Assembly (NCBI RefSeq): GCF_017614965.1
Contig: NZ_WVUG01000004.1
Span: 17,380 to 81,379, forward strand
DNA: 64,000 nucleotides
Origin: Streptomyces griseorubiginosus
GTDB taxonomy: Bacteria > Actinomycetota > Actinomycetes > Streptomycetales > Streptomycetaceae
Reading direction: 5' to 3'
Shown here piece after piece: positions 61,069 to 64,000 of this stretch. The notes under the pieces were generated by a model. That model did no database searches, was not told where the DNA came from, and saw nothing but the letters and a program-made list of their open reading frames with translations. A program made the position numbers and the translations under genes. Positions within the stretch are counted from its first letter, which is position 1; every line of letters begins with the position of its first letter.

Positions 61069-64000
<2,932 letters not shown>

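Overview
The window is a piece of a Streptomyces (or very close actinomycete) chromosome. The evidence is very high GC, strong third-position GC bias, frequent GTG/TTG starts, GGAGG-type ribosome sites, many ATGA/GTGA stop-start overlaps, Tat-exported and lipoprotein hydrolases, and gene sets typical of the genus (opcA-zwf pentose-phosphate operon, F420-type PPOX protein, Spo0M). From memory, the order resembles the S. coelicolor region from the second EF-G gene (about SCO6589) to the second pentose-phosphate cluster (about SCO6657-6664). No tRNA, rRNA, insertion sequence, CRISPR array or prophage was seen.

Layout. 0-4.2 kb: TerB-like protein, His-rich Spo0M, and an EF-G paralogue. 4.2-10.7 kb: a beta-glucan/oligosaccharide block with a secreted beta-helix protein behind a CebR-like operator, facing an ABC importer plus GH1 beta-glucosidase operon. 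The first permease gene carries an apparent frameshift in a G-run. 10.9-16.6 kb: a CooC/MinD-type ATPase and a divergent acetyltransferase/solute-binding protein/fused-permease operon around a Zur-like box, followed by a decayed MFS remnant. 16.6-17.1 kb: a 20-21 bp minisatellite that runs into the stop codon of the next gene.

17.1-24.6 kb is the most interesting part. It holds a CDP-alcohol phosphatidyltransferase, an MDR dehydrogenase, a degenerate 6-pyruvoyltetrahydropterin synthase homologue, a GT4 glycosyltransferase, a methyltransferase and a flippase-like membrane protein. Next come a creatininase/ArfB-type amidohydrolase and a GTP cyclohydrolase II homologue whose key Tyr is Met (position 120), the change linked to stopping at the formylated pyrimidine FAPy. 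Four genes are joined by 4-base overlaps. I infer a GTP-derived pyrimidine or pterin-like compound that is glycosylated, methylated and probably membrane-linked; the product is unknown to me.

24.6-27.9 kb: FAD amine oxidase and two saccharopine dehydrogenases (lysine catabolism). 27.9-30.7 kb: beta-lactamase-like esterase, PPOX protein, VOC protein and a broken HPPD-like gene. 30.7-41.2 kb (minus strand): tkt-tal-zwf-opcA-pgi-gnd, then a phosphatase and a beta-helix membrane protein. A perfect 17-bp palindrome separates tkt from a divergent AraC regulator. 42.3-52.1 kb: GH16 glucanase with its own LacI-type operator, L,D-transpeptidase lipoprotein, MMPL exporter, VOC protein, two-component system, IclR regulator and secreted alpha/beta hydrolase. 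52.2-57.4 kb: MarR, SDR, amidohydrolase, CoA ligase, MaoC and PaaX, a catabolic cassette for an unknown acid. 57.5-64 kb: two Tat-exported metallohydrolases and a GH2 beta-galactosidase that runs off the window edge.

All calls come from reading sequence and recalled family knowledge; no database search was run.
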